Below are positions 8,677 through 17,154 of a stretch of DNA of 64,000 nt, one piece after another. Origin of the DNA: Microcoleus sp. EPA2. Lineage in GTDB: Bacteria; Cyanobacteriota; Cyanobacteriia; Cyanobacteriales; Microcoleaceae. The stretch is taken from NCBI GenBank assembly GCA_020882975.1, contig JAHRFD010000021.1, positions 46,095 to 110,094 on the forward strand, in the 5' to 3' direction. Under the pieces are notes generated by a model. That model was not told the DNA's origin. It searched no databases and saw nothing but the letters and a program-made list of their open reading frames with translations. How positions within the stretch are numbered: position 1 is the first letter of the stretch; every line of letters begins with the position of its first letter. Made by a program: the position numbers and the translations under genes.

Positions 8677-9354
8677 TTAAATAGATGGCTTTGTTTCCTG
8701 GGTTTGGGATTGAATCACAGCACTCCAGTCATCTTCATTAACAGCACTTGCCAAATCCTTGCCACGTTCGTCGGCACTTTTTGCTGCTATTTCCAACTCT
8801 TTAGTCAGAGTGGAATCTGCCATTGCTTTGCGTAATTTCAGTTTCTTTTCTTCATAGGCTTTTTGTTCGTCAGCAGACATGGCAGCCCGCGCGGCTTGGC
8901 CGACTGTACTCGCCCACATTTCGCTGTCTGTACTATTTCCTGGGGGAACGTTTTCGAGTTCTGCTATCCAAGCATCGCGCAAATTTTCCATTTCTTCCCG
9001 CTTGGGAAATTTGAAAGTTTTCACGCGGAGGAATGCACAATTTTCGCTTCCATTTTGGGCGATGTGACCGTTGAGAGAAAGCAGGATATTTCGGGAATAA
9101 CCTATATATTGGGTTTGATGGGAAGCGTCGATAACGGCATAAACGCCTGCCACTTTAGCGTTGGTTGCTAAATCACGCCAAGCTGGGATTGACACTACTT
9201 TGGTTCCGTCATTTTCTAAGGACGGAATTGCTGTCGCTGCACCATGTTCTTCATCGGAACTGTATAAAAAGTTGTGCAGTCCTTCATGGGCGATAGGTAC
9301 GTTTTGATGTTCTATTGGTAAGTCTAAATCTGCCTTGACTGGATTCATTTCCAT
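8677..9354 (-). CDS. GIY-YIG nuclease-domain protein
   Basis: The 225-residue protein holds a compact GIY-YIG domain at about 65-130: the signature appears as GVY (70-72) and YIG (83-85) followed by Arg88. A charged helical C-terminal region (about 150-225) is rich in Lys, Glu and Ala. GIY-YIG domains cleave DNA in endonucleases and repair enzymes, but many cyanobacterial stand-alone copies have no known role. The expected metal-binding Glu may lie in KREEMENLRDAWIAELE, which I cannot confirm. It is separated from the NFACT gene by 97 bases on the same strand. Function beyond the fold is unknown. Confidence 0.7.
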   Translation of the reverse strand: MEMNPVKADLDLPIEHQNVPIAHEGLHNFLYSSDEEHGAATAIPSLENDGTKVVSIPAWRDLATNAKVAGVYAVIDASHQTQYIGYSRNILLSLNGHIAQNGSENCAFLRVKTFKFPKREEMENLRDAWIAELENVPPGNSTDSEMWASTVGQAARAAMSADEQKAYEEKKLKLRKAMADSTLTKELEIAAKSADERGKDLASAVNEDDWSAVIQSQTQETKPSI

Positions 9355-9431
9355 AAAATCTCACTCCTCTAAAAATGTTGCTTTTCTGGGCTGGTTATCC
9401 TGGGTGTCCCACTATCAAGTTGAGTCTTGGT

Positions 9432-9455
9432 CAAACAGGCAGTCCCGGCTGTTTG
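9432..9455 (-). terminator. possible terminator hairpin after the aldo/keto reductase gene
   Basis: CAAACAG (9432-9438) and CTGTTTG (9449-9455) form a 7-bp stem with a 10-base loop. It lies about 80 bases past the stop codon of the minus-strand reductase and before the GIY-YIG gene. The stem is modest and no U-run is present. Confidence 0.3.
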
Positions 9456-9532
9456 GGATCGCCCACAATCAAGTTTACTGTTTGTGGAACAGGCCGGAGA
9501 GACTGGTTTATTGTTTTTTGACGTTTACCTAA

Positions 9533-10396
9533 TTAACTTGCGGAGATTCGTTGTACTTCCTCATCAGTCAACTTGACATCTATCGCTTTTACGGAGTCTT
9601 CAATGCTGGATAGTTTGGTCGCAGCGGGAATGGGAACGATACAGGGAGATTTTGCCATCAACCAGGCTAATACTATACAGTAAACTGAAACGTTTTTTTC
9701 TGCTGCTAATTTCGCGATCGCTGGCATATCTTGCAAACTGGTGACGCGACGGCTGCCTCCGAGAGGACTCCAAGGAAAAAATGTCAGTTTTTCGGTTTCA
9801 CAATATTCCAGTACGCCGTCTGATTCTGGTTCTCTGTGCCAAGGATTATATTGATTTTGAACTGAGGCAATTTCTACTGTATCGCGGGCGCGCTTGATTT
9901 GTTCTACAGAGAAGTTGGAGACTCCTACAAATCGAACTATTCCCTCTGCAACTGCTTCTTTTGCTGGTGCTAGGGCTTCTTCGATGGTATAACTAGGATC
10001 GGGGGCGTGGTATTGCCAAAGGTCGATGGGTTTTTGGCCGCCCAAGGCTTCAAAACTTTCGCGAATTGTCTTGCGTAAATGGTGGGGGTTGCCGTTCCGC
10101 GTCCAAGCACCTTGAGGTCGCATCAACCCACCTTTTGTGGCGACGGTGACAGATCTAATATCTCCTGTATACTGTTGTAAGGCTTTGGCAATTAGTTCCT
10201 CGTTATGGTGTTTGTCGGATTGATCTTGGCAGTAAGAATCTGCTGTGTCAATTAATGTGACTCCCAAATCTAGGGCGCGGTGAATTACGGCGATTGCCTG
10301 GGATTCTGTTGGTCTACCATTTAAGGATAGTGGCATCCCTCCCAGACCAATTGGGCTGATATTAAAGTTAGTGTTTCCGAGTTTTTTATTTTTCAT
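9533..10396 (-). CDS. aldo/keto reductase
   Basis: The 287-residue soluble NADPH-dependent oxidoreductase has the catalytic tetrad of the family: Asp50 and Tyr55 in LIDTADSY, Lys88 in VATKGGL and His130 in LWQYHAP. The N-terminus KLGNTNFNISPIGLGGMPLS is the usual first strand. The cofactor region near SVYCIVLAWLMAKSPCIVPIPAATK is present and full. The protein starts MKNKKLGNTN, at the first residues of the barrel, so this start fits. The physiological substrate, an aldehyde or ketone, is not evident. It follows the ABC-2 permease gene on the same strand after 122 bases, with a hairpin between them. Confidence 0.9.
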   Translation of the reverse strand: MKNKKLGNTNFNISPIGLGGMPLSLNGRPTESQAIAVIHRALDLGVTLIDTADSYCQDQSDKHHNEELIAKALQQYTGDIRSVTVATKGGLMRPQGAWTRNGNPHHLRKTIRESFEALGGQKPIDLWQYHAPDPSYTIEEALAPAKEAVAEGIVRFVGVSNFSVEQIKRARDTVEIASVQNQYNPWHREPESDGVLEYCETEKLTFFPWSPLGGSRRVTSLQDMPAIAKLAAEKNVSVYCIVLAWLMAKSPCIVPIPAATKLSSIEDSVKAIDVKLTDEEVQRISAS

Positions 10397-10477
10397 TGGT
10401 TTGCCCTTTTTTGATTGTTTATCTGTAGAGTTAGATTGTTATGGCTATTTAAAATATGTAATTTCATCATACAACAA

Positions 10478-10502
10478 TTAACAGTCAAGAGTCAACTGTT
10501 AA
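10478..10502 (-). terminator. hairpin between ABC-2 permease and aldo/keto reductase genes
   Basis: TTAACAGT (10478-10485) and ACTGTTAA (10495-10502) form a perfect 8-bp stem with a 9-base loop. It starts 17 bases after the stop codon of the minus-strand permease gene, a good place for a terminator, though it is AT-rich and weak. Confidence 0.4.
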
Positions 10503-10518
10503 CTATTTAAATTCATAA

Positions 10519-11313
10519 CTAACTCGAAGCGCTGGTGTAAAATCGGAGTGCAAATTGCCAGAAGTAGCGGGAAGCGAACAAAAGTGCGATCGCCAAAATG
10601 CCTGCTCCTGCTATCCAAAGTATATCACCTCTGCCTAACATTGTTTCTGCCGGGACTGTGGTCAAAAAAGCAACCGGGACTATGAACGTAAAGAAAAATC
10701 GATAAGCTGCGGGATAAGCTACCATGGGAAATCTACCAGCTTCTAACAATCCTCTGAGGACTTCAGTAACGTTATAAATCTTGACAAACCAAATACTGGT
10801 TGCGCCCAACATAAACCAGATACTGTAAAGACTCACCATGCCAAATAACAGCGGTATTGCAGCTAGGAAATAGTTGCTGATTTCTACTCCCAATTTGTTG
10901 GCCGAGTACAGCAGCAACACCCCGCCGAAGATGATATCGGGTATTCCCCACGGAGATACAGTGTTTGCAGACAGCCAGAATTGGGAACTTATGGGTTTGA
11001 GGAGGACAAAATCCAGGGTGCCTTGCTGCACTCGATCGACAATCCGGCTAAGATTAGGTGCTAGAAAGGTTGACGAAAAACCCTGCAAAATGGTGAAAAT
11101 GCCCAGTACAACTAGGGCTTCTTCCCATTTCCACCCAGAAAACGTATTACCGTTGCGGTAGAACAAAAACAGCCCAAACAAACTACCAGTCAGGTTTCCG
11201 ATGCTGCTCAGGGCCGCGAGGACAAAATTGATGCGGTATTCAAGTTCTGCCGCCATCGCCGCCCCCCAAAACAGTTTCACTACGTGCACATATCGTCCCA
11301 TATTTATAGCCAT
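10519..11313 (-). CDS. ABC-2 family transporter permease (DUF990 type)
   Basis: The protein (264 residues from the chosen ATG) is an integral membrane subunit of an ABC-2 type exporter. About six hydrophobic segments are visible, beginning LAALSSIGNLTGSLFGLFLF and ending IAGAGILAIALLFASRYFW. The motif IVDRVQQGTLDFVLLKPIS is characteristic of the DUF990/COG3694 permease family. These usually work with a second permease and an ATPase; neither lies nearby, so partners must be encoded elsewhere. The ATG at 11313 has GGAG five bases upstream; an ATG eight codons earlier (11337) has no ribosome site. The substrate is unknown. Confidence 0.85.
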   Translation of the reverse strand: MAINMGRYVHVVKLFWGAAMAAELEYRINFVLAALSSIGNLTGSLFGLFLFYRNGNTFSGWKWEEALVVLGIFTILQGFSSTFLAPNLSRIVDRVQQGTLDFVLLKPISSQFWLSANTVSPWGIPDIIFGGVLLLYSANKLGVEISNYFLAAIPLLFGMVSLYSIWFMLGATSIWFVKIYNVTEVLRGLLEAGRFPMVAYPAAYRFFFTFIVPVAFLTTVPAETMLGRGDILWIAGAGILAIALLFASRYFWQFALRFYTSASS

Positions 11314-11480
11314 TTTTGCTCCGGGAAATACTTTCATCTCATCATATTGTAAAGCTGCGATGAAGTTACTTGCTGATTCGGCTTCCCTTTTGACTATAAT
11401 TTTAAGTTATTAAAACAGTATACTTAAGTATTTTTACTGAAGAAATCATTAAGTTGTTTAACAAAAGATTAATTAAATTT

Positions 11481-11522
11481 ACAATTTATTAGCAATAAAT
11501 AAATTTATTGCTAATAAATTGT
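11481..11522. repeat. perfect 19-bp AT-rich palindrome
   Basis: ACAATTTATTAGCAATAAA (11481-11499) is repeated exactly inverted at 11504-11522 around a TAAA loop. It lies in the 418-base spacer between the divergent permease and radical SAM genes, whose remainder is very AT-rich with no gene seen. It could be an operator, a terminator-like stem or a small mobile-element relic. Confidence 0.6.
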
Positions 11523-11755
11523 GTTTTCCTGTCAGTTAATTCCCTAATGAGATACAAAACTTTACTTTATATATTTGTTATTTTTATATGTTACAGATTT
11601 TAATATTATAAATGTTTGAGAAACATCTCTTATTACCTAAAGTTAGCCCTTAGTATGGTGCATACGTACTTAGAAACAACGGGTAATCAGTACGAAATTG
11701 AATACGAGAACTTTACTTAGTCAAAGATATCAACAATACTTAGGAGACAGAAGAT

Positions 11756-12829
11756 ATGGATGCCTTAACAATGTCAAGACTGGGAGTCAAGCACACTAAG
11801 AGTGCAGTAGCCGAATCCCTCAGAATCAACACCGGATATGACATAACCAGCCCAGTAACTTTTTACGGGATTGTCAACGAGCACTGCAATGTTAAATGCC
11901 GTCAGTGCGAGTATTGGCGACTCAAAGAATATAAAGATGAAATGACCATCGAAGAATGGCAAAATGCTCTCTTAAGTATCAAAGAATTTGTGGGGGAATT
12001 TTCCATCAACTTTAGCGGTGGCGAACCTTACATTAAAAAAGGTTTTCTCGACTTGCTGACTTTTGCCAACAAAAATGGGATTCACGCCGGAGTCACCACC
12101 AACGGCTATTGTATGACCAGGGAAAACGCAGCCAAAACAGTCGCTGCTCGTCCTTTTAATGTCAATATATCCGTTGATGGACCTACTGCTGAACTGCACG
12201 ATTATCTGCGCGGTCAGCCGGGATTGTTTGACAGGCTTTCTAAGGGGATTAGATATCTGCGGGAGGAACAGGAGAAGCAAGGGGTTCTTTTTCCCATCAA
12301 CGTTAAACCGACGCTGAACCGACTCAATTTCCGTTACATGGAAGAGATAGTAAACTGGGCCCAACAAATTGGAGCCACAACGGTGAATTTCCAACCAGTA
12401 AATCATTGGACACAAGAAACCTATGAGGAATTGTGGGTGGAAGAAGAGGATTACGAGGAGTTTTCGCAGGTAATTGAGCGCCTAATTGAAATGAAGAAGA
12501 AAGGTGCGCCAATTATGAATAGTGACGAAGTATTGCGTCTAATGTTACCTCACTTCCGCGATGAAAAAGCCCCCGATGGAGTTCGCCCTTGTCGGGTAGG
12601 ACTTCGGAATTACTGGATTGATACCCGTGGCGATGTCAAGCTTTGCGACGAATTTCCAGTAATTGGGAATGTGAAAGAAGAAAGTGCTCGTGCTATTTGG
12701 TACGGCGAAAAAGCTCAGAAAGTCCGCCGGGATACTTTAAATTGCGGTAAGCTTTGCCTGATTACCTGTGTGTCGCAAAAGACGATTTTGGACAAGGTAA
12801 AAATGGGTATAAAATTGTTAAAAAATTAA
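11756..12829 (+). CDS. radical SAM/SPASM domain protein
   Basis: The 357-residue enzyme has the radical SAM cluster motif CNVKCRQC (Cys44, Cys48, Cys51) binding the 4Fe-4S centre that cleaves S-adenosylmethionine, followed by INFSGGEPYIKKGFLDLL for SAM binding. The C-terminal part holds a SPASM-like cysteine set (CRVGLRNYW, VKLCDEFPVIGN, LNCGKLCLITC) for auxiliary clusters, as in peptide- or protein-modifying enzymes and in some small-molecule enzymes. AGGAG lies nine bases before the ATG. No precursor-peptide gene is evident nearby. The gene stands alone between a long AT-rich spacer and an array of hairpins, so its substrate is unknown. Confidence 0.88.
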   Translation: MDALTMSRLGVKHTKSAVAESLRINTGYDITSPVTFYGIVNEHCNVKCRQCEYWRLKEYKDEMTIEEWQNALLSIKEFVGEFSINFSGGEPYIKKGFLDLLTFANKNGIHAGVTTNGYCMTRENAAKTVAARPFNVNISVDGPTAELHDYLRGQPGLFDRLSKGIRYLREEQEKQGVLFPINVKPTLNRLNFRYMEEIVNWAQQIGATTVNFQPVNHWTQETYEELWVEEEDYEEFSQVIERLIEMKKKGAPIMNSDEVLRLMLPHFRDEKAPDGVRPCRVGLRNYWIDTRGDVKLCDEFPVIGNVKEESARAIWYGEKAQKVRRDTLNCGKLCLITCVSQKTILDKVKMGIKLLKN

Positions 12830-12858
12830 AGCATAACCACAAAGGAGACCAAGCCTCC

Positions 12859-12931
12859 CTAAAATGCCGGAATGTCATTATCTAAACCCTAGAAAATAGG
12901 GTATTAGTGCATTGATATTCCGGCATTTTAG
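12859..12931. repeat. nested hairpin after the radical SAM gene
   Basis: CTAAAATGCCGGAAT (12859-12873) is exactly inverted at 12917-12931. Inside it ACCCTA pairs with TAGGGT around a GAAAA loop. The 73-base unit starts 29 bases after the stop codon. It may be a terminator or a miniature inverted-repeat element with 15-bp termini. Confidence 0.6.
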
Positions 12932-12963
12932 TGACCTAGTTAGTGCCAACTTTTTTCAATTAC

Positions 12964-13069
12964 ACAGTCCTGGATGTATGGGGGTCAAAAAGCTGGTTTC
13001 TGGGTCAATATGTCTCGGATAGAACGACGATTTTTGCTCATAAACCGGGTTTTATGCGTCCAGGACTGT
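12964..13069. mobile_element. MITE-like element with CAGTCCTGGA termini
   Basis: The 106-base segment begins ACAGTCCTGGATGTAT (12964-12979) and ends with its inverse ATGCGTCCAGGACTGT (13054-13069), 14 of 16 positions matching. Its interior holds GGTTTCTGGG and AAACCGGGTTTTA, phrases also found in the hairpin at 16073-16139. No coding capacity is present. The same CAGTCCTGGA end appears at 53932-54050. A non-autonomous element is inferred. Confidence 0.5.
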
Positions 13070-13122
13070 CGCAGATACTTTACTCGATGAACTTAGAATA
13101 GGCTGTGGGTTTTAACTCAAGT

Positions 13123-13266
13123 ATGACTTAGGCACAGAAAAGGAAAAATCTAGGGTTGGGGCATAGGCTGTGGTAAAGTTCCGTTCATGCGGCACGGGGG
13201 GAACCGCTGTTGCTGAACCCTAGGCGCTATGCCAGATATTACCGATAACTATGCTGCGTAAGTCAT
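13123..13266 (+). ncRNA. structured leader RNA, resembles ydaO (c-di-AMP) riboswitch
   Basis: The segment is closed by an exact 8-bp stem, ATGACTTA (13123-13130) with TAAGTCAT (13259-13266). Inside, GTTCC (13178-13182) pairs GGAAC (13200-13204) within AAAGTTCCGTTC...GGGGGGAACC. In addition CTAGGGTT (13150-13157) can pair AACCCTAG (13216-13223), and GGCATAG (13160-13166) can pair CTATGCC (13227-13233); these two pairings cross each other, so they are a pseudoknot or alternatives. The GTTCC...GGGGGAACC element and CCGATAACTATGCTGCGTA before the closing stem recall the ydaO/yuaA class. It ends 57 bases before the livJ start, the place for a cis-regulator. Class assignment is from memory of the consensus only. 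Confidence 0.45.
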
Positions 13267-13322
13267 CATAAATTTTTTAAATTTGTGCTAAGTCTTGACT
13301 TACAGACTTACAGAGTGAAAAT

Positions 13323-14717
13323 ATGCTAAGACCCAAGCAACAAACTAACGTACCTATGAACCTGTCACTGAAGTTAGGGGGCAAAAGTCCCACACCCACA
13401 AAAACTTACCAAACACAGCATCTCAACGCCACAGGATTGCGGACATTACTCGTGGCTGCTTCCATAGCCTCTCTCTGCGCGAGTTGTCAAAGCCCGCAAA
13501 CACCCACCGCTACAAGTTCCGATAGCACTCCCGGTAGCACTCCCGCAGCCTCTCCCGTTGCAGTTAGCAGTCCTGCCGACCCGAACACTGTCAAAATTGT
13601 CTCTATGCTGCCGATGACAGGTAGTGCCTTGGGTCAAGCTCAAACAATGGTGAATGGGATTAAACAAGCCCTGGCTGAAACCGATTCCAAAGCCTGCGAC
13701 GGCAAAATCAAAATGGAATACGAAGTGCTCGATGACGCCACTGCTGCGGCGGGCAAATGGGACCCAAGCCAAGTTACGTCCAATGCTAATAAGGTAGCAG
13801 CCGATGGTTCGGTAGTTGCTGCGATCGGTCACTATAACTCAGGGGCTGCCAAACTTTCAATTCCCGTACTCAACCAAGCTAATGTAGTGATGGTGAGTCC
13901 GGCAAACACCTATCCTGGCTTGACAAAACCAGGAAAAGGTGAGCCCAAAGAACCCAATGTTTATTACCCGGCAGGTACTCGCAATTTTAGTCGGGTTGTC
14001 CCGGCTGATGACCTCCAAGGTGCTGTGGCGGCCAACTGGGCGAAATCTTTAGGTGTTAAAAAAGTCTATATTCTGGATGACCAAGAACTCTACGGCAAAG
14101 GTATTGCTGACGTTTTTGAAGCAAGTGCTAAAACTGCGGGAATTGAGGTGCTTGGTCGTGAGGGAATTGATATCAAAGCCAGTGATTATAAAGCTTTAAT
14201 GAATAAGATCAAAGCTTTGAATCCAGAAATGATTTATTTTGGTGGTACGACCCAAAGCAATGCCGGACAAATAATTAAAGACATCAGAAATGTGGGTATG
14301 ACACAGGAAGCAGTCAAATTCATGGGACCAGACGGCATTAAAGAGCAAGCTTTAATTGATGCTGGAGGTAAAGATGCCGAAGGTGTTTATGCTACCTTTG
14401 GTGGCTTACCTCCAAAAGAATTGACTGGTGAGGGCGCGAAGTGGTACGAAGGTTACAAGGCAAAATTCAATGCTGAACCGGAAGCTTATGCAGCTTATGC
14501 TTATGAATCTGCTAAGGTGATTATCGGCGCAATTAATAAGGTTTGCAAAAATGACCGCGCTGCGATCCGCGATGCTGTGTTGGCAACTAAAGATTTTAAC
14601 GGTGTCCTGGGTAATTGGAGTTTTGATGCTAATGGCGACACTAGCTTGACTACTATGTCAGGAAATGTTGTTAAAGGTGGGAAGTGGGAGTTTGTCAGCC
14701 CGCTTAAGACTGAATAA
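13323..14717 (+). CDS. livJ: branched-chain/neutral amino-acid ABC transporter substrate-binding protein
   Basis: The 464-residue periplasmic-binding protein (type 1 fold, LivJ/NatB-like) captures branched-chain or neutral amino acids for the permeases encoded downstream. An N-terminal hydrophobic segment [15 protein letters not shown] followed by a Ser/Thr/Pro-rich linker suggests a lipoprotein anchored at Cys near residue 55, although the lipobox (CASC) is not ideal. Core motifs: [72 protein letters not shown] and [19 protein letters not shown]. An ATG at 13356 is an alternative start; neither has a strong ribosome site. A structured leader lies upstream. In other cyanobacteria the equivalent N-I system is called NatABCDE. 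Confidence 0.9.
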   Translation: MLRPKQQTNVPMNLSLKLGGKSPTPTKTYQTQHLNATGLRTLLVAASIASLCASCQSPQTPTATSSDSTPGSTPAASPVAVSSPADPNTVKIVSMLPMTGSALGQAQTMVNGIKQALAETDSKACDGKIKMEYEVLDDATAAAGKWDPSQVTSNANKVAADGSVVAAIGHYNSGAAKLSIPVLNQANVVMVSPANTYPGLTKPGKGEPKEPNVYYPAGTRNFSRVVPADDLQGAVAANWAKSLGVKKVYILDDQELYGKGIADVFEASAKTAGIEVLGREGIDIKASDYKALMNKIKALNPEMIYFGGTTQSNAGQIIKDIRNVGMTQEAVKFMGPDGIKEQALIDAGGKDAEGVYATFGGLPPKELTGEGAKWYEGYKAKFNAEPEAYAAYAYESAKVIIGAINKVCKNDRAAIRDAVLATKDFNGVLGNWSFDANGDTSLTTMSGNVVKGGKWEFVSPLKTE

Positions 14718-14723
14718 TTAGTC

Positions 14724-14793
14724 AGAAGGAAGAAGGAAGAGGGAACAAGAAGGAAGAGGGAAGAGGGAAGAGGGAAGAAGGAAGAGGGAAGAA
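14724..14793. repeat. heptameric STRR array, AGAGGGA/AGAAGGA units
   Basis: About ten units of seven bases alternate between AGAAGGA and AGAGGGA, with one interruption, starting just after the livJ stop codon. This is typical of cyanobacterial STRR. It separates livJ from livH together with the next array. Confidence 0.8.
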
Positions 14794-14829
14794 GGATAAT
14801 AAAAAATTCTGCATTTTTCCTTTTTCCTC

Positions 14830-14931
14830 GAATTCCCAATTCCCAATTCCCAATTCCCAATTTCCCATTCCCAATTCCCCATTCCCCATTCCCAATTCCC
14901 CATTCCCCATTCCCCATTCCCAATTCCCAAT
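14830..14931. repeat. heptameric STRR array, AATTCCC/ATTCCCC units
   Basis: About fourteen units of AATTCCC and ATTCCCC run to four bases before the livH start codon, so the expected ribosome-binding region of livH is made of repeat sequence. Long minus-strand open frames here translate to Gly-Asn-Gly-Glu-Trp repeats and are artefacts of the heptamers. Confidence 0.85.
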
Positions 14932-14935
14932 AATT

Positions 14936-16012
14936 ATGAAAAACTGGAAAAGTATTCTCTTATATTTAGGTGTAGCGTATATAGTTTTATTGTTAGGTCC
15001 GATCGCCGGATTTGACTTACCCAAGATTATTGGCGAAATAGTCCGCAGCCCAGAAGTGCTGATCCAACAATTGTTAGTGGGTTTGGTCAACGGGGCGCTG
15101 ATTGCAATTATTGCTTTGGGTTACACGATGGTTTATGGGATTATTGAGTTAATCAATTTTGCTCATGGCGATTTGTATATGTTGGGGGCTTTTGCTTCCC
15201 TAACTGTATTTGGGGCTTTTGGGGTTCAAGACGGTGCACCTTTGGGTATTGCGATACCGGTGATGTTAGTCGCTTTAATTGTATGTTCGGTGTTTTGTGC
15301 GGGTCTGAATATTGTGGTGGAAAAGTATGCTTATCGACCTTTGCGAAATGCTCCTCGTTTGGCTCCGTTAATTTCAGCGATCGGCGTTTCGTTTATTTTC
15401 CAAAACATGGGATTATTTTGGGGAGGATTGAAAGCTTTTTTTCCGGTGATGGGTTCTAATTCGGCTGCGCCGAAAAGTTTTCCCGATTTGTTGCCACGAG
15501 TTGATATTCTCAAAGCTATGGGAATTGAAACGACTATTGTATTTACTACTAAAGATTTAATTGTGTTGATAGTAGCTGTGGTATTGATGGTTTTGCTTCA
15601 TGTTTTCGTGCAGTACACTCGTCTGGGAAAGGCGATGCGGGCAACGGCTCAAAGCCGCGATGCTGCTAAAATTATGGGGATTAATGTGGATCAGATTATT
15701 GCTCTAACTTTTTTGATTGGTGGGGCTTTGGCTGGTTCGGCGGGAATTTTGGTTGGTTTGTATAACAATACTATTGTGTTTACGATGGGGTTTACGGCGG
15801 GTTTGAGGGCTTTTACGGCGGCGGTTTTGGGGGGGATTGGTAATATTGTGGGGGCGATGTTAGGAGGGGTTTTGATTGGGGTGCTCTCGTCTTTGAGCGA
15901 TCAGTATTTGTCGAGTCGCTGGACTAATGCTTGGGTGTTTGGGGTTTTGGTGGTGATTTTGGCTTTTCGGCCGGGTGGTTTGTTGGGTGAGAATGTTCAG
16001 GAGAAGGTTTGA
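14936..16012 (+). CDS. livH: branched-chain amino-acid ABC transporter permease LivH
   Basis: The 358-residue inner-membrane permease belongs to the LivH/NatD branch. It has an N-terminal hydrophobic segment ([20 protein letters not shown]) and about eight more helices. Family motifs include [62 protein letters not shown] (the cytoplasmic loop that contacts the ATPases) and [22 protein letters not shown]. It works with LivM, LivG and LivF encoded at 17-24 kb. The start codon directly abuts an STRR array and shows no normal ribosome-binding site. Confidence 0.93.
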   Translation: MKNWKSILLYLGVAYIVLLLGPIAGFDLPKIIGEIVRSPEVLIQQLLVGLVNGALIAIIALGYTMVYGIIELINFAHGDLYMLGAFASLTVFGAFGVQDGAPLGIAIPVMLVALIVCSVFCAGLNIVVEKYAYRPLRNAPRLAPLISAIGVSFIFQNMGLFWGGLKAFFPVMGSNSAAPKSFPDLLPRVDILKAMGIETTIVFTTKDLIVLIVAVVLMVLLHVFVQYTRLGKAMRATAQSRDAAKIMGINVDQIIALTFLIGGALAGSAGILVGLYNNTIVFTMGFTAGLRAFTAAVLGGIGNIVGAMLGGVLIGVLSSLSDQYLSSRWTNAWVFGVLVVILAFRPGGLLGENVQEKV

Positions 16013-16072
16013 AGGTACTCTTTTGAAATAATGGCAAGAGACATTTAAGCAGGACTTACGCACTCCGACTAA

Positions 16073-16139
16073 AGAAACCGGGTTTTTTACCGAATCTGCG
16101 GGCTGCAAGAAAGTATTTTCGTAAAAAAACCCGGTTTCT
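16073..16139. terminator. strong hairpin between livH and the Uma2 gene
   Basis: AGAAACCGGGTTTTTTAC (16073-16090) is inverted at 16121-16139 with one extra A. It lies between the convergent livH and Uma2 genes. Flanks GGACTTACGCAC (16052-16063) and GTGCGTCC (16147-16154) are also partly inverted, so the whole could be a MITE-like unit that serves as a two-way terminator. Confidence 0.55.
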
Positions 16140-16193
16140 GGGCTACGTGCGTCCAAGGAGTATGCGCGATCGCCTATTATTTATATTGTTTCT

Positions 16194-16242
16194 GGTTGCA
16201 TCGGAATGATTTAACCGCAGAGAACACAGAGGACACAGAGGG
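16194..16242. repeat. dispersed repeat, ATCGGAATGATTTAACCGCAGAG type
   Basis: GGTTGCATCGGAATGATTTAACCGC (read in two parts) is the reverse complement of the copy at 6512-6557 with one difference. It continues AGAGAACACAGAGGACACAGAGGG. It lies 22 bases past the stop codon of the Uma2 gene on that gene's downstream side. Confidence 0.6.
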
Positions 16243-16264
16243 AGAGAATACAGAGATGAATAAT

Positions 16265-16972
16265 TCAGATGCTACCGGATTTGATATTACTCGATTCCAC
16301 TATTTTCGGTTCGGTACTAAAGCCTAGTTTAAGCCAGCCAAAAACTTCGCCTAAAGTTAACTGCATTGGCGGCATAAATTCGGGAACCGGAAGTATATCT
16401 GTAGGTTCTTGCAAGGAAATCGGCTGCTGCTTTGCTGGATAAGCTAAGATGTTTTTCTCATCGGGATCGAGTAACCAACCCATCTGGCAACCGGCGTTCA
16501 AACAGTGCAAAATATTGTTGGTGACTTTGGTTTGGCTTTGGCCTGGGGACAAAATTTCGATCGTCCAGTCTGGGTGAGCATTAAATGTATTGGCAATTTC
16601 GCCGTCAGCGTCTAGGGGAATGCGATTCCAAACAAAAATCGCGACATCGGGAACAATCGAACGTCCCCCAAAGGTGCAACGAAGTTCTGGAAATGCCCAA
16701 GCAATCCGCTGAGGTTTGCCCACTGCATTAACTGTCGCGATCAGTTCTCCCTGAATTGTACTGTGTTTTCCTTTTGGTCTAGGTTTTTCTAAAATAGCAC
16801 CGTTGATGTACTCGCTAGCGGGTTTGGTTTCTGGCAGTTGCAAAAACTCGTCTAAGGTGATAGTTTTTTCTGGAGCTTGTACCAGATCGCGATCGCCGGT
16901 TTGAAGTGTGTTGCGGTAATAGTCCCAGTATATTTCAAGTTTCGTCGCTTTTGCTGCAACAATCGAACTCAA
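16265..16972 (-). CDS. Uma2 family (DUF820) endonuclease-fold protein
   Basis: The 235-residue protein is a member of the Uma2/DUF820 family, which has a PD-(D/E)XK nuclease fold and is greatly expanded in cyanobacteria. Visible motifs: ITLDEFLQLPETKPASEYINGAIL, the SIVPDVAIFVW strand with the active-site Asp, and DWTIEILSPGQSQTKVTNNI with the Glu. Biological function of the family is not established. It is inverted between livH and livM and so breaks the transporter cluster. Repeats flank it on both sides (16194-16242 and 17106-17154), which suggests it arrived by insertion, though this is inference. Confidence 0.85.
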   Translation of the reverse strand: MSSIVAAKATKLEIYWDYYRNTLQTGDRDLVQAPEKTITLDEFLQLPETKPASEYINGAILEKPRPKGKHSTIQGELIATVNAVGKPQRIAWAFPELRCTFGGRSIVPDVAIFVWNRIPLDADGEIANTFNAHPDWTIEILSPGQSQTKVTNNILHCLNAGCQMGWLLDPDEKNILAYPAKQQPISLQEPTDILPVPEFMPPMQLTLGEVFGWLKLGFSTEPKIVESSNIKSGSI

Positions 16973-17105
16973 AAGACTTTAAACTGTAGCTAGTCTGCCA
17001 GTTTCCAGAGCAAGCAGTCTAGGGAATTGGTTGACGCAGAAGTTGGCACAGCCCGCGTCAGTCCTATCTATACTGCAACTCCTAGCCTGCTTCTATTGAG
17101 CGCAG

Positions 17106-17154
17106 GACTAATGACTAATAATTAATGACTAATAACTACTGACTAATGACTAAT
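17106..17154. repeat. STRR array containing the livM start codon
   Basis: Units of ACTAATG and ACTAATA, with two variants (ATTAATG, ACTACTG), run without break to the livM start, whose first codons ATG ACT AAT AAA are themselves part of the array. No other ribosome site is visible. Confidence 0.7.

Noticed and set aside
14724..14931. CRISPR array
   Set aside because: Repeat units are seven bases and contiguous without spacers, so these are STRR and not CRISPR.
14501..15090. Minus-strand open frames rich in Gly-Asn-Gly-Glu-Trp repeats
   Set aside because: They are translations of the STRR heptamers and the start of livH, with no ribosome site or known family.
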